A stretch of DNA of 64,000 bases from Acidobacteriota bacterium (lineage in GTDB: Bacteria; Acidobacteriota; Terriglobia; Bryobacterales; Bryobacteraceae): NCBI GenBank assembly GCA_017307505.1, contig JAFKEE010000019.1, forward strand, positions 62,001 through 126,000, in the 5' to 3' direction. The position numbers were made by a program, and so were the translations under genes. Shown here piece after piece: positions 9,020 to 17,415 of this stretch (its first letter is position 1; each line of letters opens with the position of its first letter). Below the pieces are notes generated by a model. That model was given only the letters and a program-made list of their open reading frames with translations, was not told the origin of the DNA and searched no databases.

Positions 9020-10240
9020 CTAAACAGTCTCGAGTTGGGTTCGTTTGGTCTCCGGCAACAGGAAGACCAGCAGGGAAGCCGCAAGAAAAAACGCGGAGTT
9101 GAGTCCCAGCGCCGCACCTAGTCCAAAGTGATCCGCCAGCGATCCCACGGCGTATGGCGCCAGCGCGCTCAAACCTCGCCCAAAGTTGTACACAAATCCC
9201 TGGCCCGCGCCCCGGATGGCCGTTGGATACAACTCCGCCAGCATCGTCCCAAAAAGCGAAAAGAACCCCGTCCCGAAGAAGCCGATGCACGGCCCCAGCA
9301 CCAGCAGCAGCATCGGTGAGATCCGCGGCGCCAATCCGTACAATGGCGTCAGCAGTGCTGCGATGCCGACATAAAATGCGAACGCCGGCCGCCGCCCAAA
9401 CCGGTCCGCCAGCACCCCAAAACACAGGTACCCGTAAAACGCTCCCATCTGCACCGCGAACACAAAGCCGCTCGTCTTCAGAATGCTCATTCCTGCGCCG
9501 CCCTGTTCCACCGGCGACGAAAGGAACCCGGGCAGCCAGGTGAACAGGCCCCAATAGGCAAACAGCACACTCGTGGCGAGAATCGTCGCCCACAGGGTTC
9601 TGCGCCCAACTGGCGGCCGGAAGATACCCAGGAAACTGGCCTTTTCCGTCGACTTCACCCAGATCTCCGGCTCGACCACCTTCCGCCGGATAAACACCGT
9701 CACCAGCGCCGGCAGAACGCCCGCCAGAAACAGCGCGCGCCAGCCATAGGCCGGCAGGATCCATGCCGACAATCCAGCCGCAGCCATGTACCCCAGTGCC
9801 CAACCCGACTGCATGAAACTAACTGCCTTCGCCCGATGCTCCGCCGGCCACGACTCCGCCACCAGCGTCGCTCCGGCCGACCACTCCCCGCCAAGCCCTA
9901 ACCCCACCAGCGCCCGCCAGAAAACAAGGTCCACAATCCCGCGGGAAGTCGCTGTCCCCGCCGACGCCAGGGAATACAGAAGGATGGTGTAGATCAGAGT
10001 CCGCCGCCGCCCGATCTTATCGGAAACGATGCCCGCGAAAATGCCGCCGGCCGCCGAAGTAATCAGCGTCACCGACGAAACCAACCCGGCCTGCGCGTTC
10101 GTCCATCCGAACTCCGCCTTCAGGGTCGTCAGGGCGAAGACGTACAGCAGCACGTCCATCGCGTCGAGCATGAAACCTAGCTGCGCTGCCCACAATGCCA
10201 GCCAGCGGGGCGTGGTAAAGACACCTTCGAAGAACCGCAC
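9020..10240 (-). CDS. MFS transporter, sialate:H+ symporter/metabolite type
   Basis: A 406-aa major facilitator protein with twelve membrane segments. TM1 reads LGFMLDAMDVLLYVFALTTL, the TM2-3 loop GIVSDKIGRRRTL is the classic MFS motif A, and LGLGGEWSAGATLVAESWP in TM4 is typical of the NanT/ShiA-like metabolite symporters. The substrate could be an organic or sugar acid but is not determined. The start codon is GTG. It is transcribed divergently from the secreted propeller gene across a 168-base spacer. Confidence 0.89.
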   Translation of the reverse strand: MRFFEGVFTTPRWLALWAAQLGFMLDAMDVLLYVFALTTLKAEFGWTNAQAGLVSSVTLITSAAGGIFAGIVSDKIGRRRTLIYTILLYSLASAGTATSRGIVDLVFWRALVGLGLGGEWSAGATLVAESWPAEHRAKAVSFMQSGWALGYMAAAGLSAWILPAYGWRALFLAGVLPALVTVFIRRKVVEPEIWVKSTEKASFLGIFRPPVGRRTLWATILATSVLFAYWGLFTWLPGFLSSPVEQGGAGMSILKTSGFVFAVQMGAFYGYLCFGVLADRFGRRPAFAFYVGIAALLTPLYGLAPRISPMLLLVLGPCIGFFGTGFFSLFGTMLAELYPTAIRGAGQGFVYNFGRGLSALAPYAVGSLADHFGLGAALGLNSAFFLAASLLVFLLPETKRTQLETV

Positions 10241-10408
10241 GGTTAGGGGTCAGTATAGCTTTTATGGCCGACGCAGCCCCACTCCCAAACCCTGCCCAAT
10301 CGCGCTGGACGCCGCTCTCCCGCCATCGCAAACCTTTCCGCAACCTTTCTGCCGCAATGCGAATCTGCTATAAGAGTTAGATCACTGGGACACTCTGGAG
10401 GCCGATTT

Positions 10409-11395
10409 ATGTTGAATAAAGCCACACGCGCTGTACTCTGTTTGGCTCTGGCTGCGGGATCCGCCGCGGCACAGGAATCTGCCCTCAGCGGTCCGGTTTC
10501 CGGCCTGTTGATCGATGAACAATCCCGCTCGGTGCGGCCCATCATCGGAATGCCCGGCTCCGCCTACGCCGGCAACCCGCTCGTGCGGTCTTTCGATTTC
10601 GCGTCCACCGCGCCGGACGGCCGCAACGCCCTGGTGGCCAAAGACCAGTCCCTTTACCTGGTCCGGCGTCTCGACGGCGGCGCGCCCGTATGGCGTGAGT
10701 TCGCCAAGGACGCCGCAATCCCCTCGCGCGTCATCTGGAGCGACGGCGCTGAGTCCGTCGGTCTGCTCAATGCCGACGCAACCCGCTTGGACCTCTGGTC
10801 CGGGCTCGCGTCCGGCCCTAAACTGAGCGGCACCGTCGACCTCTCCGGCATCACCGAACGAATCGTCTCCCTGGCCATGGACAAGAACGCGGGTTTCGCG
10901 TTCGCCGCCACGCAGGGTGAGTCTTCAGGCACACTCTATCTCCTTACCCCGGGCTCCGAGCCTCGCATGCTGATGCCGCTCACCCAGGCAGGCTCGCTGT
11001 TGCTCACCGGCAACGCCCTCTACGTGGCTGACCGCGGACTCAGCACCGTCACCCGCGTCACCAACTGGGAGCAGAACCCGAATCTCGCCAGTGTGGCTTC
11101 CGCCGGCAGCGGCGTGGCCGATCCGGTTGGCGTCGCTCTCTCTCAGGACGGCAAACTCCTCTACGTAGCGAATGCCGAGTCCCGCCAGATCCTGGCCTAC
11201 GACCTCAGCTCCAATACGCTGAAGGGCGCCCTCGACCTCGACTTTGTACCCAGCGGCCTCGACCGCATGGGCTCCAATTCGCTCTTCCTGCTGCGCAAGG
11301 GGATCGCCGGCGAACAGCCCGCCCAGGTGCTGGATACGGTCTCGCAGAGGGTGTACTTTGTGCCGGTCGGCCTTGCCGTCAGCGGCGGCGAATAA
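10409..11395 (+). CDS. Secreted beta-propeller (NHL/YncE-like) protein of unknown function
   Basis: The 328-aa product starts with a signal peptide (about residues 1-21, ending SAAAQ). The rest shows repeated blade-like units such as GVALSQDGKLLYVANAESRQILAYDLSSN, as in YncE/NHL and lactonase-type propellers. No catalytic residues can be assigned. A ribosome site (CTGGAGGCC) lies about 8 bases before the ATG. A TATAAG box at 10369-10374 could serve as its -10. It precedes the FG-GAP gene by 48 bases and may be co-transcribed with it. Confidence 0.78.
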   Translation: MLNKATRAVLCLALAAGSAAAQESALSGPVSGLLIDEQSRSVRPIIGMPGSAYAGNPLVRSFDFASTAPDGRNALVAKDQSLYLVRRLDGGAPVWREFAKDAAIPSRVIWSDGAESVGLLNADATRLDLWSGLASGPKLSGTVDLSGITERIVSLAMDKNAGFAFAATQGESSGTLYLLTPGSEPRMLMPLTQAGSLLLTGNALYVADRGLSTVTRVTNWEQNPNLASVASAGSGVADPVGVALSQDGKLLYVANAESRQILAYDLSSNTLKGALDLDFVPSGLDRMGSNSLFLLRKGIAGEQPAQVLDTVSQRVYFVPVGLAVSGGE

Positions 11396-11443
11396 CCGCC
11401 CTCCTCTACAACTCTCTCGCCCGGCCCTGTAAAATGGGCGCGC

Positions 11444-13474
11444 ATGCGCACCGCTGCCTTGTTTGCGCTCTGCCTGCCTCTCCTGGCAGGTGATCTCCTT
11501 CGCGACGATTTCTCACGCTTCCCGCCCGGTTGGCTCTCCCAGCCCGTCGGACAGCTGAACGCAGCCATCCAGGAATACCACTACCTCCCGCATCGCGGCG
11601 TGCCTCTGGATCCGTGGTTCAACCCCATCGTCCACCAGGACGCCTGGATAGCCAGCGATGAAGACGGCAAATCCTACGTCGAGCAGCAGGGACTCACAGA
11701 CCGCCCCGCGTGGTTCAATGCCATGCTCGTCACGGGCGAGCCCGAATGGAAGAACTACACCGTCGAAGCCCGTGTAAAGCCGCTCTCCTTCGGCGATGTG
11801 GCAGGCATCGTCTTTCGCTATCACACCAACCGGCATTACTACGTCTTCGGCCTCCGCGACGGCGACAAGGCCGTGCTGCGTCTACGCCTCTCCCTCGATG
11901 AAAAGCTCCGCACGGCCGCCTGGCGCGACCTGGGTGCAGCAAAGTTCAGCTACGACACCCGCCGCTACTACACCCTGAAGGTCGAGAACCAGGGCCCGCA
12001 CATCCGCGCCTACATCGACGGCCAGCTCGTACTCGAGGCCAGCGACAGCGAGATCCTCGCAGGCAAGGCAGGCATCACCGCCAATCGCCCGGCCCGTTTC
12101 ACAGACTTTGCGGTCACCGCCGCTGACTCTGAGATCAAGTCCATTCAGGCTGCCATCGGCAGACGCAACCAGGAACTGGCCAATCTCCAGGCGGCAAATC
12201 CGAAGCCGGTACTCTGGAAGAAGATCTCGACCCCGGCCTTCGGAGCAGGGCGCAACATCCGCCTGGGCGACCTCGATGGAGACGGCAAAACCGACATCCT
12301 GATCGGTCAGAACATCCCGCGCGTGCGCGGCGATGCCTTCGACCATCTCTCCTGCCTCACCGCCATCACGCTCGATGGCAAGGTACTGTGGCAGCAGGGC
12401 CGGCCCGACGCCCGCAACGGACTCCTCACCAACGACACACCCTTCCAGATTCACGACGTCGACGGCGACGGACACAACGAAGTCGTCCTCGTCCGTGACT
12501 TCCAACTCCAGATCCTCGACGGCCGCACCGGCAAACAGAAGCGTTCCGTCTGGATGCCGCGCATGAGCGATGACCTGAAAGAGCGCCCCTACGAGCTCAA
12601 CTCCGGTGACTCCATCGCCTTCCTGAATCTCTCGGGCCACAAGGAACCCCGCGAGATCCTCGTCAAAGACCGCTACGCCCATTTCTGGATCTACGACAAC
12701 GAACTCAAACTGCTGTGGAATGGCGACGGCCAGACCGGCCACTATCCCTACGCCTTCGACACAGACGGGGACGGCAGGGAAGAATTCATGCTCGGCTACA
12801 GCCTCTGGTCGCACGATGGCCGCAAGCTGTGGTCGCGCGACACCGAGCTCAAGGACCACGCCGACGGCATCGCCATGGGCAACTTCTCTGGTGACCCCAA
12901 GGCCCAACCCATGGTCTACGCCTGCGGCAGCGACGAAGGCTTCATCCTCTTCGACCGCGAGGGCCGCATCCTGAAACACCTGCTCATCGGCCATGCCCAG
13001 AGCCCCAGCGTTGCTAAATACCGCGCCGACGTTCCGGGACTCCAGTTGATGACCATTAACTACTGGCGCAATCCGGGTATCATCACTCTGCTCGACGCCC
13101 AGGGCAACATCCTGGCCCAGGAGGAGCCCATTCATTCCGGCAGCCCCCTGCTGCCCGTCAACTGGCGCGGCGATGGCCAGGAACTCGCGCTGCTCTCCGG
13201 CAACGTTCGCGAGGGCGGCCTCATCGACGGCCAACTCCGCCGCGCCGTCATGTTCCCTGATGACGGCCACCCCGACCTCGCCGCCATGGTGGCCGACCTG
13301 ACCGGCGACGCCCGCGACGAGATCCTGCTCTGGGACCAGGCCAGCATCTGGATCTACACCCAGGACCGCCCGTTCAGCGGCCCCCGGCTCTACGCGCCGA
13401 AACGCAATCCCGACTATAACGAGTCCAACTATAGGACGACGGTTTCTCTGCCCGGCTGGAAGGATGCTCGATGA
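11444..13474 (+). CDS. Secreted FG-GAP/VCBS propeller protein with an N-terminal LamG-like domain
   Basis: A 676-aa protein with a short signal peptide (MRTAALFALCLPLLAG). Residues about 60-215 look like a concanavalin-type domain of the 3-keto-disaccharide hydrolase kind (AGIVFRYHTNRHYYVFGLRD). From about residue 270 there are repeated calcium-binding-like FG-GAP units: LGDLDGDGKTDI, HDVDGDGHNEVVL, FDTDGDGREEF and VADLTGDARDEI. The propeller and the NYRTTVSLP ending recall rhamnogalacturonan-lyase-like proteins, so polysaccharide binding or cleavage is possible but unproven. A TAAAAT box 8 bases before the ATG and the lack of a ribosome site suggest a leaderless start. Its stop overlaps the response-regulator start by 4 bases. 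Confidence 0.8.
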   Translation: MRTAALFALCLPLLAGDLLRDDFSRFPPGWLSQPVGQLNAAIQEYHYLPHRGVPLDPWFNPIVHQDAWIASDEDGKSYVEQQGLTDRPAWFNAMLVTGEPEWKNYTVEARVKPLSFGDVAGIVFRYHTNRHYYVFGLRDGDKAVLRLRLSLDEKLRTAAWRDLGAAKFSYDTRRYYTLKVENQGPHIRAYIDGQLVLEASDSEILAGKAGITANRPARFTDFAVTAADSEIKSIQAAIGRRNQELANLQAANPKPVLWKKISTPAFGAGRNIRLGDLDGDGKTDILIGQNIPRVRGDAFDHLSCLTAITLDGKVLWQQGRPDARNGLLTNDTPFQIHDVDGDGHNEVVLVRDFQLQILDGRTGKQKRSVWMPRMSDDLKERPYELNSGDSIAFLNLSGHKEPREILVKDRYAHFWIYDNELKLLWNGDGQTGHYPYAFDTDGDGREEFMLGYSLWSHDGRKLWSRDTELKDHADGIAMGNFSGDPKAQPMVYACGSDEGFILFDREGRILKHLLIGHAQSPSVAKYRADVPGLQLMTINYWRNPGIITLLDAQGNILAQEEPIHSGSPLLPVNWRGDGQELALLSGNVREGGLIDGQLRRAVMFPDDGHPDLAAMVADLTGDARDEILLWDQASIWIYTQDRPFSGPRLYAPKRNPDYNESNYRTTVSLPGWKDAR

Positions 13475-14169
13475 CCCAACTGCTCTTGGTCGACGACGAC
13501 CGGGATCTCTGCTCGCTGATCAGTGACTTTCTCACCAGCAAAGGCCTCTCGGTGGAGATAGCCCACGACGGACCCGCTTGCCTGCGGGCGGCCGGCATCC
13601 GCCGCTTCGACCTGATCCTGCTCGATGTCATGATGCCCGGCATGGATGGCTTTGCCGTCCTCGCGGAACTGCGCCGTGTCAGCGATACCCCCGTCATCAT
13701 GCTCACCGCCCGCGGTGAACCAGCGGACCGCATCGCCGGCCTGCGCCTGGGCGCCGACGACTACCTTCCCAAACCCTTCGATCCCGATGAGCTCCTCGCG
13801 CGCATCCAGGCCATCCTGCGGCGAGTCACCGGAATTACGGTCCGCGAATCTTCACCCGTCATCGACATCGCCGGTGTAAGGCTCAACCCATCGGCCCGCA
13901 CTGTCACCTGCAACGACCAGCCGGTCGACCTCACTGCCGCCGAATACGAGATTCTCGAGCAACTCATGCGCGCCGCCGGACGCCCCGTCTCCCGCGATGA
14001 AATCTCTCTGCGCCTCTACCAACGGGAGGCTTCCCCCTTCGACCGCTCCATCGACGTCCATCTCAGCCACATCCGCCGCAAACTCGGTGAAAGCGGCTCC
14101 ATGATCCGCACCATTCGCGGAGCCGGCTATCTGTTCGCTCTCAATAAGGCAGGGGAGGCATCCGAGTGA
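13471..14169 (+). CDS. Response regulator, OmpR/CpxR type
   Basis: The 232-aa protein has a receiver domain with acidic residues D9/D10, the phospho-acceptor D52 in LLDVMMPGMDG, and K101 in YLPKPF, followed by an OmpR-type winged helix (residues about 130-228, with DRSIDVHLSHIRRKLGE and TIRGAGYLF). It should bind DNA when phosphorylated by the adjoining kinase. The ATG overlaps the stop of the secreted FG-GAP gene, and its own stop overlaps the kinase start, so all three are translationally coupled. Confidence 0.95.
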   Translation: MTQLLLVDDDRDLCSLISDFLTSKGLSVEIAHDGPACLRAAGIRRFDLILLDVMMPGMDGFAVLAELRRVSDTPVIMLTARGEPADRIAGLRLGADDYLPKPFDPDELLARIQAILRRVTGITVRESSPVIDIAGVRLNPSARTVTCNDQPVDLTAAEYEILEQLMRAAGRPVSRDEISLRLYQREASPFDRSIDVHLSHIRRKLGESGSMIRTIRGAGYLFALNKAGEASE

Positions 14170-15383
14170 GATCCATCTTCGCCAAACTCACCCTCTGGTT
14201 CCTCGCCACGCTCGCCCTGTCTCTATTGGCGTTCTTCATCACCAATCGCTACTTCACCCCGCGCGTCTTCGAACCCGGCCGCATGTTCCGCTCCACCCAT
14301 CGTCTGCAGCTGGAATCGGCGGTCGAAGCCTATGAGCGCGGCGGCAAACCCGAACTCGCACGCTACATGCAGCGCGTGGACAGACTGTTCCCCGGCTCAC
14401 ACTACCTGCTGGACGCCTCCGGCCATGATCTGCTCACCGGCCAGGATCTTTCGAACGAGGTCGTCAAAGCCGGTCCCGGCATGGCCATGATCGCGCACAG
14501 CACCAGCGACAAGCGCTATACCATGCTGTCCGCTCTGATGCCGCGGCCCGACCTCATGTCGTTTCTGCCGTATTACTTCTGGATCGCCCTTCTCGTCGCC
14601 CTCATGGCCTGGGCCTTCGCCCGCCACCTCGGCCGGCCCTTGCGAGCCCTGCGCGAAACCGTCCGCCACTTCGGCGACGGCGACCTCTCCCTGCGAGCCC
14701 GCTTCACCCGGCGCGATGAGCTCGGGGATCTCGCCCGCGACTTCGACGCCATGGCCGACCGCATCGAAACACTCCTCACCGCGGAACGCCGCCTGCTCCA
14801 GGACATCTCGCACGAACTCCGTACCCCCCTGTCCCGCCTCTCTCTCGCCGTTCAGCTCGGCCGCCCGGAACAGTCGAAACAGGAGATCGCCCGTATGTCC
14901 GATCTCATCGGCGAACTCACGGAAATGACGCGCGCCGAGGGCGATCCCGCCGCCCACGCGCGTGAGCCCTTCAATCTCTCCGCCCTCCTCACTGAGATCG
15001 CCGCCAGCTACGACCTCGAGCTCGAGATCCAATCCGGCATGTCGTGCCACGGCCGCCCCGCGCTGCTCCGGCGCGCCATCGAGAACATCCTCCAGAACGC
15101 ACAACGTTACGCGCCCGCCTCCGGCAAGACATCGCTGCGCGGTGCCATCGAGGGCGGCCACGCCGTCGTGCGCATCCGGGACTTCGGCCCGGGTGTGCCC
15201 GAGGCTACACTGGAGGACATTTTCCGCCCGTTCTTCCGCGTGGAAGTCCACCGTTCCCGCGACTCAGGCGGCGTCGGACTCGGCCTCGCCATCGCGCAAC
15301 GGGCCGTTCGCCTCCATCACGGGGACATCGTGGCCCGCAACGCAAACCCCGGCCTGGAAGTAACCATTCGGTTTCCACTTTGA
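14166..15383 (+). CDS. Sensor histidine kinase, CpxA-like
   Basis: A 405-aa kinase with a membrane segment at residues 7-25, a periplasmic loop of about 110 residues, a second membrane segment near 137-155, a HAMP linker, the phospho-acceptor His216 in DISHELRTPLSRL and an ATPase domain with N-box NILQNAQRYA and G-boxes DFGPGVP and GVGLGLAIA. The order matches CpxA-type envelope sensors. The GTG start overlaps the regulator stop (GTGA). Coupling to a secreted FG-GAP protein suggests a signal connected with the envelope or polysaccharides; that is inference. Confidence 0.94.
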   Translation: MRSIFAKLTLWFLATLALSLLAFFITNRYFTPRVFEPGRMFRSTHRLQLESAVEAYERGGKPELARYMQRVDRLFPGSHYLLDASGHDLLTGQDLSNEVVKAGPGMAMIAHSTSDKRYTMLSALMPRPDLMSFLPYYFWIALLVALMAWAFARHLGRPLRALRETVRHFGDGDLSLRARFTRRDELGDLARDFDAMADRIETLLTAERRLLQDISHELRTPLSRLSLAVQLGRPEQSKQEIARMSDLIGELTEMTRAEGDPAAHAREPFNLSALLTEIAASYDLELEIQSGMSCHGRPALLRRAIENILQNAQRYAPASGKTSLRGAIEGGHAVVRIRDFGPGVPEATLEDIFRPFFRVEVHRSRDSGGVGLGLAIAQRAVRLHHGDIVARNANPGLEVTIRFPL

Positions 15384-15685
15384 TTAGTTGATTTCACAAT
15401 ACTTAACGAGCGTAACCGCAGAGACCAAGCTATCGTCTAGACAGATGCGGGCCGCAACATAAGAACGCTCACCACAGATCGTGAGTGCCTTCTTGGCTCG
15501 TTTCGAATGGCCAGGCCGGAGGACGCCGTGCGGACTGGACCCCCTGTCACGACGTGCCCGGCTCTGGCCGTTAGAATTATACTTTACCGACGTGCTATAC
15601 TTAACCTCGAGTAGAAGTTAATCTGCACCCCCCTGTTCTTTTCCGCTAGCCGGAACCTGCCGATTGCCTTCCCAACAAAGTCTGA
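15384..15685 (+). other. 302-base gene-free region: leader of rhlE
   Basis: No open frame with coding character and no tRNA is visible. Two TATACT hexamers (15578-15583 and 15596-15601) lie about 100 bases before the rhlE start and could be -10 boxes; TTAGAA at 15571 is a poor -35 with a 19-base spacer to the second. Such a promoter leaves an 80-base 5-prime leader. A small inverted repeat (CTCAC / GTGAG) sits near 15470-15487. Confidence 0.4.
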
Positions 15686-16939
15686 ATGAACAACTTTTCT
15701 GAACTCTCTCTGTCTCCTGTCCTCAAGGAGAACCTTGTCAAAAACTGCTTCGTCGAACCGACCCCGGTTCAGGCGGAAGCCATTCCGCCGGCCCTTGAGG
15801 GCCGCGACGTCGTTGCCACGGCGCAGACCGGCACTGGAAAGACCCTTGCCTTCGTTCTGCCTGTGCTTGAGTCTCTGCTTCGGACTCCTGTGAAGTCCGG
15901 CGTGGGCGCTCTCATCCTGAGCCCCACTCGCGAGCTCGCCATCCAGATCCAGGAAACGTTCCAGCGTGTCGCCGCAGGCAGCGGCTTGCGCGCCGCCGTC
16001 GTTGTTGGCGGTTTGAACGAGCAGCGTCAACTGCACGATATTCGCCGCGGCGCTCAGGTGATCATTGCCACGCCCGGCCGTCTGTGTGATTTCCTCGATC
16101 GCCGTCTCGTCCGCCTCGGTACCGTCCGGCACCTCGTGCTCGACGAAGCCGACCGCATGCTGGATATGGGCTTCATGCCCGCTCTCAAAATGATCCTCGC
16201 TGCGATGCCGGCCGAGCGCCAGACCCTGTTCTTCTCCGCCACCATCGAACCCTCGGTGGCCCACCTCATCAACGAGCACCTGAAGAACCCCGTACGCATC
16301 GCCATCGGCTCCGCGACCAAGCCCGCCGAAATGGTGGACCTCCATGTCTACGAAGTGGAACAGGACCGCAAGCTCGGCCTGCTGCACTCTCTGCTCAAGG
16401 CCGAGGCGGGCTCAGTGCTCGTCTTTGCCCGCACCAAGCACGGGACAGACCGTCTGGCCCGCAAGCTCAGCGCCCTCGGCGTGAAGGCCGCCCGTATCCA
16501 CGGCGACCGCACGCAGAATCAGCGCAATGAAGCGCTTAAGGGCTTTCAGCAGGGTCATTACCGCGTCCTGGTCGCCACCGACGTCGCCGCCCGCGGCATC
16601 CACGTCGATGGCATCGCCCACGTCGTGAACTACGACCTGCCTCAGGTTCCGGAAGACTTCATCCACCGCGTCGGCCGCACCGGCCGCGCCGGTGCCCGTG
16701 GCGTCGCTTCCACCTTCAGCACGCGCAACGAACGCTCCGATATCCGCCGCATTGAACGCACCATCAAGGTCACCCTCACGCGCCGGCCGGTCGGTCCGGA
16801 AATCGAGTACGAGCAGAACATGAAGCTCGCGCCCGTGGTCGTCATCCCGGTCGCGCACCACCACCACTCAGCCCGTCCCGAGAGCTCGGCTCCTCGCGGC
16901 CGCAGGAGCTTCGGCCCCGCTGCCCGCCGCCGCGCCTGA
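15686..16939 (+). CDS. rhlE: DEAD-box RNA helicase, RhlE type
   Basis: The 417-aa protein carries all core motifs in order: Q motif (FVEPTPVQAEAIP), motif I AQTGTGKT (about residue 50), PTRELAIQ, DEAD (from residue 153), SAT, and HRVGRTGRAG in the second RecA domain, then a short basic tail rich in Arg, His and Pro. RhlE-type helicases remodel RNA in ribosome assembly and in the cold response. The gene is monocistronic, with a long leader upstream and a probable terminator downstream. The symbol rests on similarity to the RhlE subgroup; other DEAD-box subgroups are possible. Confidence 0.93.
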   Translation: MNNFSELSLSPVLKENLVKNCFVEPTPVQAEAIPPALEGRDVVATAQTGTGKTLAFVLPVLESLLRTPVKSGVGALILSPTRELAIQIQETFQRVAAGSGLRAAVVVGGLNEQRQLHDIRRGAQVIIATPGRLCDFLDRRLVRLGTVRHLVLDEADRMLDMGFMPALKMILAAMPAERQTLFFSATIEPSVAHLINEHLKNPVRIAIGSATKPAEMVDLHVYEVEQDRKLGLLHSLLKAEAGSVLVFARTKHGTDRLARKLSALGVKAARIHGDRTQNQRNEALKGFQQGHYRVLVATDVAARGIHVDGIAHVVNYDLPQVPEDFIHRVGRTGRAGARGVASTFSTRNERSDIRRIERTIKVTLTRRPVGPEIEYEQNMKLAPVVVIPVAHHHHSARPESSAPRGRRSFGPAARRRA

Positions 16940-16962
16940 TCGGGCATACATCCAAAACTGAA

Positions 16963-17007
16963 CGCCGGCAGAGCGCCCCAAACGGGTTCCTGCCGGTGTT
17001 TCTGTTT
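16963..17007 (+). terminator. Probable intrinsic terminator of rhlE
   Basis: A GC-rich stem (CCGGCAG / CTGCCGG) with a 17-base loop is followed by TGTTTCTGTTT. The loop is long and the T tract interrupted, so strength is uncertain. Confidence 0.5.
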
Positions 17008-17014
17008 CCAGCCT

Positions 17015-17362
17015 TCAGTTCTTCCCGCGCTTCCGCGCCTGCTGCTTCCGCTCCGCCCGCATCTCCTGCAGTCTCTTGAACTGGTCCTCCGTCAGGATCG
17101 TCTTCAGCTGCTTGTCGTAATCCTCCCGCAACGCCATCATCTTTTGCCGCCTGTCGCGGTTTGACAACGTGGTGTCCGCCCGCAGCGATTTCAGCTTCCC
17201 CGCCTCTTCCGCCAGAATCGGCTGGATCTTCGCCTTCTGGTCATCGTTCAATCCCAATTCCTGGGCCATCCGTTGCGCCTGCTGCCCGCCGCCCCTCTGC
17301 GGAGCCGCCGTCAGTACCATCGCCAGAGGCACGATCAAGGAAATAAATCGCCAGATTCTCAT
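17015..17362 (-). CDS. Small exported helical protein, Spy/CpxP-like
   Basis: This 115-aa protein has a signal peptide (MRIWRFISLIVPLAMVLTAA) and then a charged, helical body: LGLNDDQKAKIQPILAEEAGKL, a long central helix, and LTEDQFKRLQEMRAERKQQ. The pattern L-(T/N)-x-(D/E)-Q repeated twice is typical of Spy/CpxP (LTXXQ) periplasmic proteins that act as ATP-independent chaperones or stress modulators. The tail is very basic (QARKRGKN). Function is inferred from pattern only. It converges with rhlE and is divergent from glgA. Confidence 0.7.
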   Translation of the reverse strand: MRIWRFISLIVPLAMVLTAAPQRGGGQQAQRMAQELGLNDDQKAKIQPILAEEAGKLKSLRADTTLSNRDRRQKMMALREDYDKQLKTILTEDQFKRLQEMRAERKQQARKRGKN

Positions 17363-17415
17363 ACCCCCTAAGACGCTAACTCACACAGGCCGGTTGACAT
17401 GCCATGATGATTGGC

